This document shows positions 1-9,067 of a stretch of 64,000 nucleotides of DNA, one piece after another (the first letter of the stretch is position 1; each line of letters starts with the position of its first letter). The stretch comes from Bradyrhizobium sp. JYMT SZCCT0180 (GTDB lineage Bacteria; Pseudomonadota; Alphaproteobacteria; Rhizobiales; Xanthobacteraceae): assembly GCF_018130165.1 (NCBI RefSeq), contig NZ_JAFCLZ010000020.1:62001-126000 (forward strand), read 5' to 3'. Below the pieces are notes generated by a model that did no database searches, had not been told where the DNA came from, and saw only the letters and a program-made list of their open reading frames with translations. The position numbers and the translations under genes are program-made.

Positions 1-110
1 TGCAGGATTGGGACGTCGAGAAGCCTGCGCCTGGTCAAGCCCCGTGGAGCGATGATTTTTCGAACTTGCTCGGCCCGCTGATTGCCAAGATGAAGAAAGA
101 CAGCGACTGA
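1..110 (+). CDS. C-terminal end of an unidentified protein (partial)
   Basis: An open frame enters from the left edge and stops with TGA at 108-110, giving 35 residues that begin QDWDVEKP and end IAKMKKDSD. The stretch WSDDFSNLLG vaguely recalls the C-terminus of fused MFS/spermidine-synthase-like proteins (W-T/S-D-D-F/Y-x-N), but that is weak. Most of the gene lies outside the window, so no function is assigned. Confidence 0.5.
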   Translation, partial: QDWDVEKPAPGQAPWSDDFSNLLGPLIAKMKKDSD

Positions 111-191
111 GGATGCAGCCCGGATGAGAGCAGCGATGCCACAGATACCCGCATGTCGCTGCGCTGATGCGGGCTACTCACTCAAACAGCT

Positions 192-989
192 TCAGTAATA
201 TTTGTGAAAATGATGCACCGGGCCGTGCCCGCGGCCGACGCTGAAGCGGTCCGCGGCTGATATCGCCGCGCTGATCCAGGCCTTGGCGTTGCGGACGGCG
301 GTCTCCATGTCCTCGCCCTTCGCGAGGCCCGACGCAATCGCCGACGACAGCGAGCAGCCGGTGCCGTGGGTGTTTTTGGTGGCGACGCGCGGTGCTGCCA
401 ACGTGATGGTCTTCCCGGCGTCGATAAAATAGTCGGTGCTCTCGGCGCCCTGCCCGTGACCGCCCTTGATCAGCACCGCGCGGCAGCCCATCGCCAGCAA
501 CCGCTTGCCCTGATTCTCGACCGCGGCTTCGTCCGTCGCAATCGGCTCATCGAGCAGGGCCGCGGCTTCCGGCAGATTGGGCGTGATGACCGAGGCGAGC
601 GGAATGAGCCTGGTGCGCAGCGCATCGACGGCTTCCGCAGCCAGCAGGCGATCGCCTGATGTCGCGACCATCACGGGATCCAGCACGACATGCTTCGGCG
701 ACCAGCGCGTCAGCCCCGCGACGATGGCATCGATGCTGGCGGGCTGCGCCACCATGCCGATCTTGACCGCGCCGACGGCGAGATCGGAAAATACCGCATC
801 GATCTGGGCGGTGATGAACTCCGCCGGCACCTGATGGATGCCGCTGACGCCGGTCGTGTTCTGCGCCGTCAGCGCCGTGATCACAGAGGCGCCATAGACG
901 CCGAGCGCGGCAAACGTCTTCAGGTCGGCCTGGATTCCGGCGCCGCCGGACGAATCGGAGCCGGCGATGGTCAGCGCGATCGGCGTCAT
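192..989 (-). CDS. thiD: Hydroxymethylpyrimidine / phosphomethylpyrimidine kinase ThiD
   Basis: Cytoplasmic kinase of thiamine synthesis that phosphorylates HMP and HMP-P to HMP-PP. The 265-residue protein begins MTPIALTIAGSDSSGGAGIQ, the N-terminal substrate-binding signature of the family, and carries the KGGHG stretch and the C-terminal HGTGCSLSSAIAS anion-hole/ATP motif. The open frame extends 23 codons upstream to 1058, but the ATG at 989 puts the protein directly at the family's usual start and gives the usual length of about 265 residues. It stands alone between a plus-strand gene end and the divergent Lrp-type gene; no other thi genes are visible. Confidence 0.95.
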   Translation of the reverse strand: MTPIALTIAGSDSSGGAGIQADLKTFAALGVYGASVITALTAQNTTGVSGIHQVPAEFITAQIDAVFSDLAVGAVKIGMVAQPASIDAIVAGLTRWSPKHVVLDPVMVATSGDRLLAAEAVDALRTRLIPLASVITPNLPEAAALLDEPIATDEAAVENQGKRLLAMGCRAVLIKGGHGQGAESTDYFIDAGKTITLAAPRVATKNTHGTGCSLSSAIASGLAKGEDMETAVRNAKAWISAAISAADRFSVGRGHGPVHHFHKYY

Positions 990-1100
990 CACCTGCCTCG
1001 TGGAATGGGAGAGTTCGGAGCCATAAACTGTCCTAGCGCGGCCCGCTATTCCCAGCAAGTTGGCTTGCCACGGCGGCGCATTTTTGGCCTTCTGATTCTG

Positions 1101-1147
1101 ACGCGTTTTCCTGGCGTGAACCGGTATCCACTTCGCTCGAAAACGCT
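1101..1147. repeat. Imperfect palindromic intergenic element
   Basis: The outer arms are GCGTTTTC (1103-1110) and GAAAACGC (1139-1146), with a partly symmetric centre around GTGAACCGGTATCCAC. It sits in the divergent gap between thiD and the Lrp-type gene. It resembles the short REP-like palindromes common between genes in Bradyrhizobium; that link is from memory. It could also form a regulatory hairpin for the downstream gene. Confidence 0.5.
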
Positions 1148-1178
1148 ATATTGAGAGCAACATTTTCGGAGACACACC

Positions 1179-1424
1179 ATGGTTCCCTTCTTCGTCCAGT
1201 TCAAATGCAAGCTCGGCCAGTCCTATGCGGTCGCCAATGCGCTCGCGGAAGCCGAGATCGCCTCGGAGATCTATTCCACCGCCGGCGATTACGACCTGCT
1301 GGTCAAGTTCTACGTCGACAACGCCACCGACATCGGCCATTTCGTCAACGAGAAGGTGCAGGTCATTCCCGGCATCCAGGACACCCACACCATCATCACC
1401 TTCAAGGCGTTCGGCGGCAGCTAG
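1179..1424 (+). CDS. Stand-alone Lrp/AsnC ligand-binding (RAM) domain protein
   Basis: An 81-residue protein consisting only of the beta-alpha-beta ligand-binding/oligomerisation domain of Lrp/AsnC regulators, without the helix-turn-helix half. The pattern (FVQFKCKLGQSY, then EIYSTAGDYDLLVKFYV, then IPGIQDTHTI) is typical of these stand-alone domains, which assemble into rings and may bind amino acids. The start is an ATG after GGAG at 1170-1173. The gene is 56 bases upstream of the ABC transporter operon, on the same strand, and might be cotranscribed. The partner or ligand is unknown. Confidence 0.85.
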   Translation: MVPFFVQFKCKLGQSYAVANALAEAEIASEIYSTAGDYDLLVKFYVDNATDIGHFVNEKVQVIPGIQDTHTIITFKAFGGS

Positions 1425-1480
1425 GCCCCCGCCCGCTTCCGCGGCCACCGGCAACGACAAGAACAAGCAAACGGGGAAAC

Positions 1481-2803
1481 ATGATGCATCGGCTGTTGAT
1501 GCTGTCGCTTTGCGCAGCGCTGGTCTCGACCGCGGCGTTCGCGCAGGCGCCCGCCGGCAAGGTCACGGTCGTCACCTCCTTCGCCAAGGACGTCACCGAC
1601 CCCGTCAAGAAGGCGTTTGAGACGGCGACGCCGGGCGTGACGCTGGAAGTGCAGAACCGAAACACCAATGCCGGCGTGAAATATCTGGAGGAAACCAGGT
1701 CCGGCAACCAGGTCGATCTGTTCTGGGCTTCGGCGCCCGATGCGTTCGAGGTGCTCAAGGGCAAGGGGCTGCTGCAGAAATACACGCCCAGGGCATCAGG
1801 CATTCCCGAGAAGATCGGACAATTTCCCATCAACGATCCCGCCGGTTTCTATTTCGGCTTTGCCGCGTCCGGCTACGGCATCATGTGGAACGAGCGCTAC
1901 GTGAAGGCCAACAAGCTGCCCGATCCCAGGGAATGGCAGGATCTCGCCAAGCCGGTTTATTACGACCATGTCTCGATCGCCGCCCCCTCGCGTTCCGGCA
2001 CCACGCACCTGACCGTCGAAGCCGTGCTGCAGGGCGAAGGCTGGGCCAAGGGGTGGGGCACCATCAAGGCGATGGCCGGCAATTTCCGCAACATCACCGA
2101 GCGCTCGTTCGGGGTGCCGGAAGCGGTCAATTCCGGGCAGGTCGGCTACGGCATCGTGATCGACTTCTTCGCGTTCTCGGCGCAGGCCTCGGGCTTCCCC
2201 GTGAAGTTCATCTATCCGACGGTGACGACGATCGTGCCGGCCAATGTCGGCATCGTCGCCAACGCGCCGAACAAGGCGGCGGCCGAAGCTTTCGTGGAAT
2301 TCCTGCTCTCGCCGGCCGGGCAGCAAGTGCTGTTCGAGCCGGGCATCCGCCGCCTCCCCGTCAATCCCGACGTCTATGCCAAGGCGCCGGCGGACTACCC
2401 GAACCCCTTCAAGGATCCGCGGCTGAACGCGATGATCAAGTTCGACGTCGCCAAGTCCGAAGCGCGCAACGATGTCGTCGACGTGCTGTTCGACCAGCTG
2501 ATTTCGTTCCAGCTCGATTCGCTGAAGGCCGCAACCAAGGCGATCCACGAGGCTGAAGCCGCGCTTGCCAGGAAGGACAATGCGCAAGCCCGCGCGCTCA
2601 TCACGCAGGCGCGCGAGTTGATCGCCGCAATGCCGGTCGATGAAACCGCAGCCTCCGCCAAGGAGACGGCAAGCGCATTCACCGGCGGCAAGCAGAAAGG
2701 CGCGCGGCAGGCCGAACTGGAACAACAATGGGCTGTTTTCGCCAAGGAACGCTACGCGCAAGCGCAGGCCAAAGCCGAGGAAGCGGCGAAGCTGGCGAAG
2801 TGA
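1481..2803 (+). CDS. ABC transporter solute-binding protein, Fe3+/AfuA-like family
   Basis: A 440-residue periplasmic binding protein. The N-terminus MMHRLLMLSLCAALVSTAAFAQ is a clear Sec signal peptide with cleavage likely after AFA, which is why the ATG at 1481 is chosen over the longer open frame. The body matches type II periplasmic binding proteins of the iron(III)/2-aminoethylphosphonate/putrescine type (VTVVTSFAKD, QVDLFWASAPDAF, GYGIMWNERY). After about residue 320 there is an Ala/Lys/Glu-rich helical tail (EAEAALARKDNAQARALI) not found in compact FbpA proteins. The permease and ATPase genes follow on the same strand. The substrate cannot be read from the sequence. Confidence 0.85.
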   Translation: MMHRLLMLSLCAALVSTAAFAQAPAGKVTVVTSFAKDVTDPVKKAFETATPGVTLEVQNRNTNAGVKYLEETRSGNQVDLFWASAPDAFEVLKGKGLLQKYTPRASGIPEKIGQFPINDPAGFYFGFAASGYGIMWNERYVKANKLPDPREWQDLAKPVYYDHVSIAAPSRSGTTHLTVEAVLQGEGWAKGWGTIKAMAGNFRNITERSFGVPEAVNSGQVGYGIVIDFFAFSAQASGFPVKFIYPTVTTIVPANVGIVANAPNKAAAEAFVEFLLSPAGQQVLFEPGIRRLPVNPDVYAKAPADYPNPFKDPRLNAMIKFDVAKSEARNDVVDVLFDQLISFQLDSLKAATKAIHEAEAALARKDNAQARALITQARELIAAMPVDETAASAKETASAFTGGKQKGARQAELEQQWAVFAKERYAQAQAKAEEAAKLAK

Positions 2804-2822
2804 TACTTGGGCGCCCTCTCAG

Positions 2823-2943
2823 CGTCGTCCCGGCGAAGGCCGGGACCCATACGCCGCGGCCTCGCTGTGAAACTTCGGTGTCAGCGACCTTCTTCAAACA
2901 CAGACGCCAGTGGCTATGGGTCCCGGCGTTCGCCGGGGCGACG
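2823..2943. repeat. Long inverted-repeat element inside the ABC operon
   Basis: The left arm, 2823-2850, contains TCCCGGCGAAGGCCGGGACC. The right arm, 2916-2943, contains GGGTCCCGGCGTTCGCCGGG. The arms are near-perfect inverted repeats around a spacer of about 65 bases, and each arm is itself a small palindrome. This is the layout of a family of dispersed palindromic repeats I know from Bradyrhizobium genomes. It fills nearly the whole gap between the binding-protein stop (2803) and the permease start (2961). Confidence 0.8.
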
Positions 2944-2960
2944 TTGTGGGGACACCGCCC

Positions 2961-4676
2961 ATGAGCCTCGCCCTCCCTACCGGGCGTGCACGCGCAAGGC
3001 TTTCCGCAACGCCGGGGCAGATCGCGCTGGCGCTCGGTATTGCGGTTTTTCTCGCGCTGTTTCTGGTGTGGCCGTCCGCTACCGTGATCTATGTTGCGTT
3101 CACCGAAAAGGGCGGCGGCGCGTTTACTTTGGTCAATTTCGCCGATTTCTTCCGCACTGACTTGTTCCTGCGTTCATTCTGGAATTCGTTCTACGTCTCG
3201 GCGATGGCCGTGGTTGGAGCATCGATCCTGGCGCTGCCGCTCGCCTACATCACCTCGCGCTTTGCCTTTCGCGGCACGGCGCTGATCCAGACGCTGGGAT
3301 TTCTGCCGCTGATCATGCCGCCATTCGTCGGCGCGGTGGCGATGCAGCTGTTTTTCGGCCGCAACGGCAGCGTCAACCTGCTGCTGGATGATTGGTTCGG
3401 CTTCAAGATCCCGTTCATGGAGGGACTGAACGGCGTCATCTTCGTGCAGTCGATCCATTATTTTCCGTTCATCCTGATCAACCTCTCGGCGGCGCTGCGC
3501 AACATCGACGCCTCGATGGAGGAAGCCGCGCAAAATCTCGGCTCGTCCGGATTTCGCCTGTTCCGCCGCATCGTGTTTCCGCTTGCGATGCCCGGCTATA
3601 TCGCCGGCGCCTCGCTGGTGTTCGTCAAGGTGTTCGACGATCTCGCCACGCCGCTGCTTTTGAACGTCAAGGACATGTTGGCGCCGCAGGCCTATCTGCG
3701 CGTCACCTCGATCGGGATCGCCGATCCCATGGGCTATGTGATCGCGGTGGTGCTGATCGTGGCCTCCGTCGCGGCGATGGCACTCTCGGCGCTGGCGACC
3801 CGCGGCATCGACTACTCGACCGTGCAGCGCGGCGGCGGCGGGCTCGCCCGGCGCAAATTGCGGCCGTATGAAAGCGTGCTCGCCTATCTGACGGTGATGC
3901 TGATCCTGCTGCTGGTGCTGGCGCCGCATGCCGGCCTGCTGCTGCTGTCGTTCTCGACCGTGTGGTCGTTCTCGCCGCTGCCGGACGGCTATACAATGGC
4001 GCATTACGCGCGAATTTTCGGCGAGAGCTCGCTCTACATCAAGAACACGCTGATCTATGCCTCGTTGGCCGGGCTGATCGACGTCGTGCTCGGCACGGCA
4101 ATCGCCTATCTGGTGTTGCGCACCAGACTGATCGGGCGCGACGCGCTGGACTGGGCGGCCTCGGCCGCGCTGGCCGTCCCCGGCATCGTGCTCGGCATCG
4201 GTTATTTGCGGGCGTTTTACGGCGTGAAACTGTGGGATGGCACGCCGCTGGCCTCGCTGTGGATCGTGATCGTGCTGGCGCTGGCGATCCGCCGCCTGCC
4301 CTATGCGCTGCGCGCCTGCTACGCAGCGCTGCAGCAGATATCGGTATCGCTGGAAGAAGCCGCCGAAAATCTCGGCGCCACCAAGCTGCGCACCGTGCGC
4401 CGGATCGTGACGCCGCTGATGATGGGCGGCATGCTGGCCGGCTTCGTCACAAGCTTTGCTACCGCCGCCGTCGAACTGTCGGCGACGCTGATGCTGGTGC
4501 AATCCAACTCCGATGCGCCGCTGGCCTATGGCCTGTACGTGCTGATGCAATCGGCGGCGGGCCGCGGCCCCGGCGCCGCACTGGGGGTCATCGCCGTGCT
4601 GCTGGTCGCGGTCTGCACGGTCCTGTCGCATTTCGTGATCGAGCGTGGGCGCGCCATGCCGCAAGCAGGACATTGA
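2961..4676 (+). CDS. ABC transporter permease, duplicated (FbpB/ThiP-like)
   Basis: A 571-residue inner-membrane protein holding two permease halves in one chain, each of about six membrane segments. Each half carries an EAA loop for ATPase contact: EEAAQNLGSSGFRLFRRI in the first, EEAAENLGATKLRTVRRI in the second. This double-domain layout is usual for Fe3+-type (FbpB) importers. The start is ATG 2961 (MSLALPTG). The 17-codon upstream extension is translated repeat sequence and is rejected. It works with the binding protein at 1481 and the ATPase at 4702. Confidence 0.9.
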   Translation: MSLALPTGRARARLSATPGQIALALGIAVFLALFLVWPSATVIYVAFTEKGGGAFTLVNFADFFRTDLFLRSFWNSFYVSAMAVVGASILALPLAYITSRFAFRGTALIQTLGFLPLIMPPFVGAVAMQLFFGRNGSVNLLLDDWFGFKIPFMEGLNGVIFVQSIHYFPFILINLSAALRNIDASMEEAAQNLGSSGFRLFRRIVFPLAMPGYIAGASLVFVKVFDDLATPLLLNVKDMLAPQAYLRVTSIGIADPMGYVIAVVLIVASVAAMALSALATRGIDYSTVQRGGGGLARRKLRPYESVLAYLTVMLILLLVLAPHAGLLLLSFSTVWSFSPLPDGYTMAHYARIFGESSLYIKNTLIYASLAGLIDVVLGTAIAYLVLRTRLIGRDALDWAASAALAVPGIVLGIGYLRAFYGVKLWDGTPLASLWIVIVLALAIRRLPYALRACYAALQQISVSLEEAAENLGATKLRTVRRIVTPLMMGGMLAGFVTSFATAAVELSATLMLVQSNSDAPLAYGLYVLMQSAAGRGPGAALGVIAVLLVAVCTVLSHFVIERGRAMPQAGH

Positions 4677-4701
4677 TTTTCATGTCGGGATTATCAGCAC
4701 C

Positions 4702-5811
4702 ATGACGGCCGCAACCGCCAATCGAGCGCTCGCCGTACCGGCCGTCGGGGTTCGGATCGAACAGGTCAATCTGTCCTATGGCGACAATCACGTCTTGAAG
4801 TCGATCGATCTCGACATCCGCCCCGGCGAGTTCTTTGCGTTTCTCGGTCCCTCCGGCTGCGGCAAGACCACGCTGCTGCGGCTGATCGCCGGCTTCAACC
4901 ATGCCGACAGTGGCCGCGTGCTGGTCGGAGAGAAGGATATCTCCGCTCTGCCACCATGGAAGCGCGACATCGGCATGGTGTTCCAGTCCTATGCGCTGTG
5001 GCCGCATATGACGGTGGCGCGCAATGTCGCGTTCGGCCTCGAGGAAAAGCGCGTGCCGCGCGCCGAGATCGGCCCGCGGGTCGCGGCCGCACTTGAACTC
5101 GTCGGACTCACCGGCCTCGATCAACGCCGCCCGGCGCAGCTCTCCGGCGGGCAGCAACAGCGCGTGGCGCTGGCGCGCACCATCGCGGTCGAACCGAAGC
5201 TCCTGCTGCTCGATGAACCCCTGTCCAATCTCGATGCCAAGCTGCGCGTACAGGTCCGCCGCGAGCTGCGCGAACTGCAGCAACGGCTGGGACTCACCAC
5301 CATCTTCGTCACCCACGACCAGGAAGAGGCCAACACGGTTTGCGACCGGATCGCGGTGATGAATCAGGGCGTCATTCAGCAGGTCGGCACGCCGAAAGAC
5401 CTTTACGAACAGCCGGCCAATTTGTTCGTGGCGAATTTTCTCGGCACGGCCAACATTGTCGAAGGCCGCGTGATCGGCGACGGCGTCTCGCGCGCCTTTG
5501 AGGTGGCCGGCGGCCCGAAGATACCGATTGCTGCGGACCGGAAAGTGGCCCCGGGTGCACGCATGGTGTTTCGGCCGCAGGATTGCGCGATCGTCGGTGC
5601 GGGCCAAAGCGCAGGACCGGACAGGACGATCGCCGACGGCACGGTAACCTACCGCGAATTCCTCGGCGCCAGCGTGCGCTATGGCGTGCGGGCCGGCTCG
5701 GCAGATATCGCGGTCGATTGTCCTTTCCACGCCGGCGACGCGCTGCACGAGGTGGGCACCGCCGTGACCGTCGCGATCGCCACCCGATCGGTGCGCTTTC
5801 TTTCCGACTAG
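4702..5811 (+). CDS. ABC transporter ATP-binding protein, Fe3+/spermidine type
   Basis: A 369-residue ATPase with Walker A GPSGCGKTT, Q-loop VFQSYALWPHM, signature LSGGQQQR, Walker B LLLLDEP and switch HD (VTHDQEE). A C-terminal TOBE/MOP-like domain follows (MVFRPQDCAIVG), as in the FbpC/PotA group. The ATG at 4702 is preferred; the open frame reaches 4645, inside the permease gene. It completes a three-gene importer with the two upstream genes. Confidence 0.9.
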   Translation: MTAATANRALAVPAVGVRIEQVNLSYGDNHVLKSIDLDIRPGEFFAFLGPSGCGKTTLLRLIAGFNHADSGRVLVGEKDISALPPWKRDIGMVFQSYALWPHMTVARNVAFGLEEKRVPRAEIGPRVAAALELVGLTGLDQRRPAQLSGGQQQRVALARTIAVEPKLLLLDEPLSNLDAKLRVQVRRELRELQQRLGLTTIFVTHDQEEANTVCDRIAVMNQGVIQQVGTPKDLYEQPANLFVANFLGTANIVEGRVIGDGVSRAFEVAGGPKIPIAADRKVAPGARMVFRPQDCAIVGAGQSAGPDRTIADGTVTYREFLGASVRYGVRAGSADIAVDCPFHAGDALHEVGTAVTVAIATRSVRFLSD

Positions 5812-6107
5812 AACGTTGCCACGCGAAATCAGTGCAAAGGCGCGGGCTCGATCTGGTCGCGAATGACTGGCACGGCGAGTTGGTTCAAATCAGGACCTGC
5901 CGCCACCCTCCGCCGTTTCGGACAACGCAACGCGTCAAGCTGACGCGGATCGGTACCCCCTGCTTCTGCCTTGCAGTAAGCGCGGAAATCCGCGAGCATT
6001 CGCGCCAAACCGCAGTGCCTGTTTCCAGCTGACGTCCGCTCGCGGGCAAGGAAACATCGGCGACAAGCGTCTCAAGGCTGCAACGTCAGCCGCAACGGGA
6101 GGGATGA

Positions 6108-7268
6108 ATGATCAATCCGAAGATGATGCTTGCGGCCATCGCGCTGACCGGAACCGCGGTCGCGGCATCGACGGCGGTCGCACAGGTGAAACTGCCGCCC
6201 AACGTGACGATGACCGCGTATGACACGGGCACCTCCGGCTTCAACATCACGGTTGCCGTCGGCAAGATGTTCAAGGACAAGTATGGCTCGGATGCGCGCG
6301 TGCTGCCCGCCGGCAACGACGTCGCCCGCCTGCAACCGCTGCGCCTCAACCGCGCCAGCATCTCGGCGATGGGCGTCGGGGTCTTTTTCGCCCAGGAAGG
6401 CGTGTTCGAATTCGCCACCCGGGAATGGGGACCGCAGCCGATCCAGATCACGCTGAGCTCGATCGACTGCAACGGCCTTTCGCTGGCGGTCGCCGCCGAC
6501 CTCGGCGTCAAGACGTATGCCGACCTGAAAGGCAAGCGTATCGGCTTCGTGGTCGGTTCTCCCGCGCTCAACCAGAATGCGCTTGCCGTGCTGGCGTTCG
6601 CCAATCTGACGGCAAAAGACGTCAAGATCGTCGAGTTCGCGGGCAACAACGCGATGTGGAAAGGCATCATCAACAACGACACCGATGCGGTATTCGGTTC
6701 GACGATCTCAGGGCCCGCCAAGGAGCTGCAGACATCGCCGCGCGGCATCACCTGGCCCGCGATGCCATTCTCCGACAAGGCAGGATGGGAGCGCATGCGC
6801 AAGGTCGGCCCGTATTTCACCGAGCACAAGGCAACCTGCGGCGCAGGCGAATTTTCCAAGGAAAAGCCGGTCGAGGTCGGCACCTATCCGTATCCGATCT
6901 ACAGCGTCTATGGCAGCCAGTCCGAAGACGAGGTCTACATGCTGACCAAGGCGATGATCGACGGCTATGACGGCTTCAAGGACAACGCGCCCGGCGCCAG
7001 CGGGCTTGCGGTGAAGGCGCAGGCAAAGAACTGGGCGGTGCCGACGCACAAGGGCGCGGTCAAGGCGCTCAAAGAGGTGGGCGCCTGGAGCGACGACCAG
7101 GAGAAGCACAACAACGCACTGCTCAAGCGGCAGGAAGTCCTGATCGCGGCGTGGACCGACTACATGAAGGGCAGCCCGGCTTCCGATCCGGCAAAACTCA
7201 CCGAGGAGTGGATGGCCGCACGCAAGGCCGCGCTCGCCAAGGCCGGCATGGTCAATACGTTCGAGTGA
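6108..7268 (+). CDS. TAXI-family TRAP transporter solute-binding protein, orphan
   Basis: A 386-residue secreted protein whose signal peptide ends near STAVAQ. The mature part has the TAXI-family layout: TAYDTGTSGFNITVAVGKMF near the start, RLNRASISAMGVG, then the domain around TYADLKGKRIGFV and AVFGSTISGPAKELQ. TAXI proteins deliver organic acids such as glutamate or 2-oxoglutarate to fused TRAP permeases (known for the family). A strong GGGAGG ribosome site precedes ATG 6108. No TRAP permease (DctQM) gene is adjacent on either side, so its membrane partner must be elsewhere. Confidence 0.85.
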   Translation: MINPKMMLAAIALTGTAVAASTAVAQVKLPPNVTMTAYDTGTSGFNITVAVGKMFKDKYGSDARVLPAGNDVARLQPLRLNRASISAMGVGVFFAQEGVFEFATREWGPQPIQITLSSIDCNGLSLAVAADLGVKTYADLKGKRIGFVVGSPALNQNALAVLAFANLTAKDVKIVEFAGNNAMWKGIINNDTDAVFGSTISGPAKELQTSPRGITWPAMPFSDKAGWERMRKVGPYFTEHKATCGAGEFSKEKPVEVGTYPYPIYSVYGSQSEDEVYMLTKAMIDGYDGFKDNAPGASGLAVKAQAKNWAVPTHKGAVKALKEVGAWSDDQEKHNNALLKRQEVLIAAWTDYMKGSPASDPAKLTEEWMAARKAALAKAGMVNTFE

Positions 7269-7302
7269 TGTAATGTCACCGGTATCGCGGTTGGCTCAGT
7301 CA

Positions 7303-7420
7303 CCTCTCCCGCTTGCGGGGGAGGTCGGCGCATAGCGCCGGGTGGGGGCTCTCTCCACTCGGGGATTGCGTCGTGTGGATAGACCCCCACCCCAGCCCTC
7401 CCCCGCAAGAGCGGGAGAGG
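7303..7420. repeat. Inverted-repeat element downstream of the TAXI gene
   Basis: The left arm starts at 7303 with CCTCTCCCGCTTGCGGGGGA and runs into GGGTGGGGGCTCT. The right arm ends at 7420 with CCCCCGCAAGAGCGGGAGAGG after AGACCCCCACCCC at 7381. The arms pair over most of their length around a spacer of about 30 bases. It lies between convergent genes (TAXI stop 7268, cytochrome c stop 7471), so it may act as a bidirectional terminator as well as a dispersed repeat. Confidence 0.75.
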
Positions 7421-7470
7421 GAGCGCAGCTCGCTCGCGGATGCAATTGCCACTTCGCATCGAGAAACGCG

Positions 7471-8397
7471 TCAGGACTTCTCCGGCTTCTTCGGCCGCGG
7501 CGGTCCCTCTACCGGGGGCAGCGATTTCAGATATTCCGCCATCGCGGTGCGGTCCTCCGGCGATAATTGCGAGGTGTTGCGGATCACGCGCGCCATCGAG
7601 CCGCCGGCGGTGTCGCCCTCCGGCGTCATCCCGCTCTCGAGGAAGTAGGCGAAATCCTTCGCGCTCCAGTCCGACATCCGCTTCTGCGTGATGTTGGGCA
7701 CCCAGCCCTCGCCTTCCGGATTTGGCCCGCCGGCAAAACGCTGCGCGTCGATGATGCCGCCGAGGAAATTGCGCGGGCTGTGGCACTCCGCACAATGACC
7801 GAGGCTGTTGACGAGATAGGCGCCGCGATTCCATTGCGCGGATTTGCTGGCGTCCGGCGTGAACGGCTTGCCGTCCGTGAACAGGAATTTCCACACCCCG
7901 ACATTGCGGCGGATGTTGAACGGAAACGGCACGTCATGGTCGCGCGCCTTGCCGGCCACCGGCGCCAACGTCTTCAGATAGGCAAAGAGGTCCCTGATGT
8001 CCTCGACCTTCGCGTGCTCATATGAGGCGTAGGGAAACGCCGGAAAATAATGGAAGCCTGACGGCGACGTGCCCTTGAGCATGGCGGTGACGAAATCGGC
8101 CTCGCTCCATCGGCCGATGCCGTCGTTGGGATCGGACGAGATATTGGGAACGTTGAAGGTGCCGAACGGGGACGGAATCGGCAATCCACCGCCGAGCTTG
8201 AGCCGATCGGGCTGGTTCGGCACGGCGTGGCAGGACGAACATCCGCCGGCATTGAACGCTGTGAGACCGTTGGCGAGGTTAGGTGTGTAGATTGGCAATG
8301 AACTCGCACCGACCACCGCCGGTATGGTCAGCCACCAGAAAATGCCAAGCCCGGCGATGGCGGCCAAAACGGCCAGAAGGAACAGTCGTTTCAGCAT
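7471..8397 (-). CDS. Membrane-anchored dihaem cytochrome c
   Basis: A 308-residue protein with an N-terminal uncleaved anchor or signal segment (LFLLAVLAAIAGLGIFWW) and two CXXCH haem sites: CSSCH near residue 55 and CAECH near residue 205. Candidate distal Met ligands lie in the two domains. Such dihaem cytochromes commonly take electrons from periplasmic or membrane dehydrogenases, including the molybdenum hydroxylase group. The molybdopterin-subunit gene is two genes upstream on the same strand, which suggests an electron-transfer link (inference). Confidence 0.85.
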   Translation of the reverse strand: MLKRLFLLAVLAAIAGLGIFWWLTIPAVVGASSLPIYTPNLANGLTAFNAGGCSSCHAVPNQPDRLKLGGGLPIPSPFGTFNVPNISSDPNDGIGRWSEADFVTAMLKGTSPSGFHYFPAFPYASYEHAKVEDIRDLFAYLKTLAPVAGKARDHDVPFPFNIRRNVGVWKFLFTDGKPFTPDASKSAQWNRGAYLVNSLGHCAECHSPRNFLGGIIDAQRFAGGPNPEGEGWVPNITQKRMSDWSAKDFAYFLESGMTPEGDTAGGSMARVIRNTSQLSPEDRTAMAEYLKSLPPVEGPPRPKKPEKS

Positions 8398-8617
8398 TCA
8401 CCAATCCGTCATCGGTCGTTGCAGTATGGCGGCCAGTATGTACGCAATTTGGGCCGGAAGCTTCCATGAAGTTTCGACAACTCACGGTGATGAAGCAAGC
8501 TTCACACCGAGGCGATGTAGCAGGCGTCACACCGAATTGATGAGCGCGCCGGCGAATAAAGAAAGAGGCCGGACACGTCACGCGTCCCGCCTCTTCCTGT
8601 CTGATCCAACCGAAAGC

Positions 8618-9067
8618 CTAGCTGTTCTTGACGCGGTAGGTCTCGTGGCAACCGCCGCATGCCTTGCCGATCCCGGGAAAATTCGCCTTCAGTGTATCGG
8701 CATCCTTGATCTTGGCCTTGGCATCGCTCACCGCCTTGGCGAAGTCTGCGATCTTGGCATCGAAGCCGGCCTTGTCTTCCCAGATCTTGGGCGAGGCGCT
8801 GTAGTCGCCGTCGGCCTTCAGGCCCTTGGTGCTCGCCGGAAACATGGTCGGCAGGTTCTTTGCGGTATCTTCGAGCGTCTTGATCGCCCCATCGACGGCG
8901 GCCTGATCATAGGGCTTCTCGCCCTTGAACATCGGCGACAGCACGCCGCCCAAGGCCCGGCCGGTGGCCTTCATGACGTCCTGGTCCTTCTTGACCACGT
9001 CCTGCTGTGCCATAACGGCGCCGACACTGAGCAAAAGCGCTCCTGCAACCACCAAAACCCGTTTCAT
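8618..9067 (-). CDS. Cytochrome c', class II cytochrome c
   Basis: A 149-residue periplasmic protein with a signal peptide (LVVAGALLLSVGAVMAQ) and a single C-terminal haem motif CGGCH about 10 residues before the end. This is the hallmark of class II four-helix-bundle cytochromes. In the family these bind NO or carry electrons. It lies between the molybdopterin-subunit gene and the dihaem cytochrome gene, all on the minus strand with gaps of about 110 and 220 bases, so an operon is plausible but not shown. Confidence 0.9.
   Translation of the reverse strand: MKRVLVVAGALLLSVGAVMAQQDVVKKDQDVMKATGRALGGVLSPMFKGEKPYDQAAVDGAIKTLEDTAKNLPTMFPASTKGLKADGDYSASPKIWEDKAGFDAKIADFAKAVSDAKAKIKDADTLKANFPGIGKACGGCHETYRVKNS

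Noticed and set aside
2910..2960. Upstream extension of the ABC permease (MAMGPGVRRGD...)
   Set aside because: These codons are translated repeat sequence; the ATG at 2961 starts a normal permease N-terminus.
3174..4673. Minus-strand open frame of about 500 codons opposite the ABC permease
   Set aside because: Shadow of a hydrophobic membrane protein gene; the translation is Gln/Arg/His-rich, typical of antisense reading.
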